DNA from: Dicaeum eximium
Lineage: Eukaryota > Chordata > Aves > Passeriformes > Dicaeidae
Assembly: GCA_013396995.1 (NCBI GenBank)
Contig: VWZP01005850.1
Span: forward strand, 435,323-499,322
Reading direction: 5' to 3'
DNA length: 64,000 nucleotides
In this document: one piece after another, positions 59,261-64,000 of the stretch
Numbering within the stretch: position 1 is the first letter of the stretch
Layout of the letters: each line of letters starts with the position of its first letter
The notes under the pieces: generated by a model
What the model saw: only the letters and a program-made list of their open reading frames with translations
The model's database searches: none
Told to the model about the DNA's origin: nothing
Made by a program: the position numbers and the translations under genes

Positions 59261-61642
59261 CAGAACACAACTATTGTGAGCTTAGCGGGTAGCACTTGTA
59301 AACTTTGAAAGCAACTGGAGAACAAAGGAAGGGACATTAAGCATTATAAAATTGAGCTTCTCTGCCATCAGACATTTCCATCATTGAGTCATGGTACTGC
59401 ATGAGAAACAGATTGAGTGAAACTAAAGTTGCTTTGGCTGGAAGATTCAACATGGAGCAAACAGTGCAAATTATGGGTTGGTTGTTGAGGCTCAGAAAAC
59501 ATTTTGTCTGTTAGAAATAAACAGATTGGCATTGAGGATTATGACTTCAGGGTGGCTTTTTAAAAGGTAAAGGTCCTGTTCTGAAGGTAGAAGAGGCATC
59601 AATGAAAAGCAATGCCTGAGAAACTTCAACATGCAGATGTGTGTATCAGGTAGGCAGCAGTTCATAGATCTGTACCTTAGAAGAAGAAAAAAATCTCATG
59701 TTGCGAAATTCCCTGAGAAAACGGATCAAACTTTCAACACACGACACTCACTTTATATTAAAATAATCCTTTTCTGTGAATAGAAAATCCATAAACCTTG
59801 GTACTACCCTGGAAGCATGCAGAGACTGAATTACTGATTTTACTCCCCTCTGAGCATAATATATCATTTTCTAGACTGCTACTTTTATGGTCAAAAATCA
59901 AAAATGCCACATTTAAAATCATTGTTAGTCATGACAAAAGTGTCATCTCCAATTTACAAAGACCAGTGTAGCACACAGAGGCATTGCCACATTGAATCTG
60001 CACTATGCATTGATTAGCTATTTCTAAAAATACTCTAGTACCTGTATCAATGCCAGGCTCTGCCTATATAGTTTAGTATTGAACCTGTTTCATGTTTTCA
60101 TAAATCTAATTAGTCATTAATTATTTTAGCCATGCCACTTTCAGTTTTCTGGCAGTTCTTTCATAGAAAGGTCTGATCCTTTCCTGTCATGCACCAACTT
60201 GAATATTGAGTAACTCAATGGAGTTCCATAAAGGTAGGTCAGGGACAAAGCAAGCACTATCTAAAAGCTGTTGGAGTGACCAGATTTTTACTTGGTGGGA
60301 AACAGCACAATAATTCCAAGTCCTGCTCTTGAAAGACCACGCTTGGATCTCTCCTGAATGAAACCTCATTTAACGATTTGTCTTGTTTTGAATTGGTTAG
60401 ACATAACTAAAAACTGGAGGCACTGAACAGAAGATTTTAAATTCAGCACCAAGCCTAGGCTTTGTACTCCTAAAACAGAACTTAAGCAGTCTTCAGGCTA
60501 TTTTGAACTATAACAGCTGTCTGTAGCCTCCAGAAGCTTTCCAGTTGCCAGCCTTGCTGGAACAGCCACACTCTGACCATCACCTCACAAGATTCTCTAT
60601 TTGGGAGCACTTCTCCAGCAGGCAGATCAGTGACAGCCCCTTTCTTATAGAAGCTGCAAACAAACAGGTGATTAGCAATATTTACAAATAAATGTAGGTC
60701 AGTGACAAAAGGTAGAGAATGTAAGGGCAAAGTGTGAATATTTGACATGTGGTGGAAACATGGTGGGCAGTGATAGATGGGCGTCTATCAGTGTGATTGA
60801 GATGTTGGCACATTCATTTGCACTTGGCACTACATGTGAGTGCTACAGAACATTCTTAATGAAAGCCAGTAAACATTTTACTACCCTGTCAGGTATCTGG
60901 AGTTCACTAATGCTGCGGGAAACTTCTTTTGCATATCAGAAATAGGTCACTGGGACACGATTACACTCCTCTTCTGAAAAGCAAGGTGTGATCGACAAGC
61001 AATTCAGCATGAAAAACTCCAGCAGGGTTGTGAAAACAATCAGAAAAAGCTGATGCAAGACCAGTTATTAATATCCCAGAACCAGGGTCTGACACCTTAG
61101 TCCTTTGGAAGTGCAGAAATAGGTATTGTGTCCCTGTGTCCCTGATGCTCCTCAGAGGTCTGTGACTTTGGCAAGGGCCAGCCTCACAACAAGGTTATGT
61201 AGGACCCTTTGAAGTCCTGCAGCTGTTTCTGCTCATTCTGAGCATTAAGCAAAGGTCACTTTTGTAGGATATTGCATACTTGGGAACTTTTCTGCAGATG
61301 CAATAAAAAGGCTTTTAGGGATGATTTATTTACTGTCAAGTATGAAACATATTAAGGCTAAGAATTTAGGATGACATTAAATAATCTTTGGAATAATGTT
61401 TGATCTGAATTGTATCTCCTTGATAAGAAACACAGTGGATGACCAGTTTGATAACTGTGTCTAGAAACTTCAAGGCTTGTTCTTCTGTCTTTTTTTTTTT
61501 AATAGATTAGATGAAGAGTTTTATCTGAAAAGCCAAAATGGCCCAAGAAATATTTTTACTGAGAATATCTGTAGTATAATAATATAAGATACACTGATGG
61601 TAGCTGCTGCTGCCTTTTCAGTTTCTTCTGATGAAGAAAAAG

Positions 61643-61709
61643 GTGTTAGTTGTTGTTTTGGTTTTGTAGGGATTTTGGGGTTTGGTTTGTTGAGGTGGTT
61701 TTTTTTTTA
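61643..61709. repeat. G/T-rich low-complexity tract
   Basis: GTTGTTGTTTTGG..., GGGG and a T-run on the plus strand; the same irregular G/T type as at 43.0, 46.7 and 50.1 kb. Confidence 0.75.
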
Positions 61710-62196
61710 AATCTACTATATATAGATGTATAATCACCAAATTTTTATTCTAATTATTTAATGCTACTATTTATTCCCATATATTCTATTTCTAATACTC
61801 CCTCAGGATTCATGCCAGACTTAGTATTTAGTTCATTGTGTCATTCTGCCTATTCTAAGACTGTCATAGCTTTGTAAAACTTCCCCATTAAAAATGTTAT
61901 TTAAAATGAGCAAAAGAAAGGGAGGACCTCCTCAGCCAACTCTTTGAGGGCTCCTCAGGACAGACTACCAGAGTCTGCAGATTTTTAAAATATTCATCTT
62001 AGATGCTGTTTTGTAACTTCCCATTCTCTGAGTTTCTCTTCATACTCATGTGATAAAGTATCAATGAACTTCTTTCCAAAAGTAGACCAGAATATTTATA
62101 TGATGATTCTTTCTTTCTATATCTATTAATACTTTTAGCTCTCTTTGTTGTAATGGATTATACCATGATACTTTTTTTTTTTTTACATTTCTGCAG

Positions 62197-62261
62197 GAAC
62201 ACAAGTTCTATCTCTAACCCCAGAAGCAGTACCAGTGAAGTTAGAAACAGATTAAAATGCT
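62197..62261 (+). other. Exon-like segment (weak)
   Basis: A long T-rich run leads to ACATTTCTGCAG with its AG at 62195-62196, a strong acceptor. 65 bases later the sequence reads ATGCT|GTAAGG, a fair donor. The segment is open in the frame ...NTSSISNPRSSTSEVRNRLK. It lies on the strand opposite AMER3. No family is recognised, and T-runs in AT-rich DNA produce such acceptors by chance. Confidence 0.1.
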
Positions 62262-64000
62262 GTAAGGGAAAATTACCATCCAGTGGTTATGTGACGCTAA
62301 ATCAAAATTCTATGAAAAATTATTATAGGCATTTAAAACAGTACATTCTTCTGGGATTTCTTGATCCATGCACTCAGCTACACTGGTGGCTGTCTCTGTT
62401 CCTTTTCAATTATTCTTCTCTTGGACTTGCAGGATATCACTTCTTCCACAGGGATAAAAGATATATAAGGGCCTGATTTCCATCTTTGCAAAGGAAAAAC
62501 AACTTGCAATTAAAAGTCACTGTAAGAAACAGAAACCTGTGGAAACTAGCAGTCAGTGTACTGAGAGTGTCAATGCTTTCTTCATTAATAACAAAATGGT
62601 TTTTTACTCTCTGCAAAACTGCTTATGGAATGTGTTTAAATAGAGGACATCCTCAAATCTTACACTGGGCTACAGTTTAGTTCTCTTTTACAGTAAGATT
62701 GGGTGTAGCAGCAGCATTGAGGCTTCCCATCCACAGTAAACAGGACTTTTTATCTGGCTTGATCAGACCAGCTGCTCACTTTTAGGATTTCACAGGTGTC
62801 TAAGCAGACAATTAGACCCAGATTTGAGGCTGATACTATAATGGAAATAAGGTTTTCTTTTAAATTTGGATAATATTGCTCATAAAATGCAGAGATACCT
62901 CATGCTCAAACATATACCATCTGTGCAGGGTGTGTCACAGCCTTTTCATGAAACCAGGAGCTTTTACTGCATCTCTGATTCATCTAAAAGTAAACTAAAG
63001 TTTTAGAATGGAAAGATGAACACATTCCTGTGGGCTGAGGAGACTTGATTTTAGGACAATCAAAGCAATTGCTTCTGGATCTGGGTTATGAGGACCTGAG
63101 CAAGACTGAGTTAGGTAACTGTTCTGGTTAATAAGAGCCATATTCAGATGGCCTAAATCCTCCCTAAGTCCAGGCCAATATACAAGGGCCAAAGAGGGGT
63201 GTAAAGGAGCCAGATATTCATTAGGAAAAGGGGTGGAGACAGGATCCAAACTGTCCAGATATTGCCTCTGTCATGTGGGTCAAAGAGAGGGGTCATATTT
63301 GCCTCTGTCCATGGCCCCAGCACTTCCTGCCAGCCATCTACAAGTTTCCCTCTGTGGTAGAATGTGAGAGAGCCTTGCTCTGGGCTTTTGGCTGGGTCAA
63401 AGCTGTTCTATCTTGCTAGCTTATCACACAGTAGAAATGCTTGTTTAGGTTATCTTCAAAGAAAAGGTAAAACATCAGTCCTTTTGCATGCAATTCTAGG
63501 AATACCATCCTACTGGGAAAATAGAAGTATCTGTTTCAGCAAGGTTGCATGGATAGAAATAATACTATTACAAGGAGGAAATTCAGATAAAGTCTCTAGC
63601 TTTGGCAAGTTTGGATCAAATACAATTTTGCTCAAGTAGGAAAAAAATGTAATTGAGGTTCATTTATTTCAAAATCTTACCAGCTATTCAGCTTGGACCT
63701 CTCTTACTTGCTTGTTTGATGTGTGATTTATATATAATCGTCGCCCTTGGAGATAGAAATAGGTAAAATTCAGAATATAGTGGTTTTGAAGGGGAGATAG
63801 GAGTGTTCTTTCTTTACATTTATATCACTCTTACAATAGGCAGGTTGAGGAGATGGTGCCTTGCTATCTCTTGCTAAGCAGAGCTCTGCATGTCACTTGG
63901 CACCTGAATTTCACCTCCCTCCAAGCATTTTCCTTTTATTAAATGAAAAAGTTGATAAACACTGAATAGTCCTTCAGGCTTCTTAATGCAAAAATAAGTA

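Larger units (their letters stand above)
59261..64000. other. Non-coding, presumed AMER3 5' intron or upstream region
   Basis: No gene is recognised in this stretch. It is AT-rich, with no CpG-rich promoter and no long conserved reading frame. It carries a G/T-rich low-complexity tract (61643-61709), poly-T runs near 61490 and 62172, and one plus-strand exon-like segment at 62197-62261. The AMER3 first exon should be upstream on the minus strand, either as a short unrecognised exon here or beyond 64 kb. Confidence 0.5.

Noticed and set aside
60442..60450. TTCAGCACC, left half of an RE1/NRSF site upstream of AMER3
   Set aside because: The right half does not match; a single 9-base half site is not evidence of REST binding.

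Overview
The window looks like nuclear DNA from a bird, probably a passerine. It holds three CR1 LINE fragments of avian type, a short solo retroviral LTR, very few interspersed repeats overall, and one clearly recognisable vertebrate gene. One ambiguous base (N) at 22845 marks it as assembled genome sequence.

The only gene I can name is AMER3 (APC membrane recruitment protein 3), on the minus strand at 56207-59224. Its 1005-codon reading frame lies in one exon. A splice acceptor sits just upstream of the start codon and a 6-base start-stop uORF lies in the short stretch of leader that can be seen. The 5' non-coding exon and promoter are not recognised and probably lie beyond 59.3 kb. In mammals AMER3 is followed in the same orientation by ARHGEF4, so positions 1-56 kb would be expected to hold the intergenic gap or the long 5' introns of that gene on the minus strand. 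No ARHGEF4 exon (SH3, DH or PH) was recognised here. By eye I could easily miss short exons.

Layout: 1-15.3 kb is non-coding with A/C-rich low-complexity tracts. At 15.3 kb there is a weak candidate minus-strand exon. 15.7-22.2 kb is non-coding with a perfect hexanucleotide array at 19.9 kb. 22.2-23.1 kb is a CR1 3' end (minus), abutting a CpG-rich segment to 23.7 kb. 26.1-27.1 kb is an internally deleted CR1 (plus). 30.6-31.3 kb is a second CpG-dense segment made mostly of a 16-unit 22-23 bp minisatellite. 37.3-37.6 kb is a solo LTR with a 6-bp target duplication. 42.6-42.9 kb is a third CR1 fragment. 43-55 kb is non-coding with G/T-rich tracts, a perfect RFX-type palindrome and several small tandem duplications. 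55.4-56.2 kb is the flank downstream of AMER3, with recent-looking micro-duplications and a 25-bp copy of AMER3 coding sequence. 59.25-64 kb is non-coding and presumably the AMER3 5' intron or upstream region.

I see no operon, CRISPR array, tRNA or rRNA, and no evidence for a new multi-gene system. The items most worth a second look are the hairpin-forming minisatellite, the AMER3-derived 25-mer in its own flank, the AMER3 start-stop uORF, the palindrome cluster at 38.7 kb, and the exon-like signals near the two CpG-rich segments.
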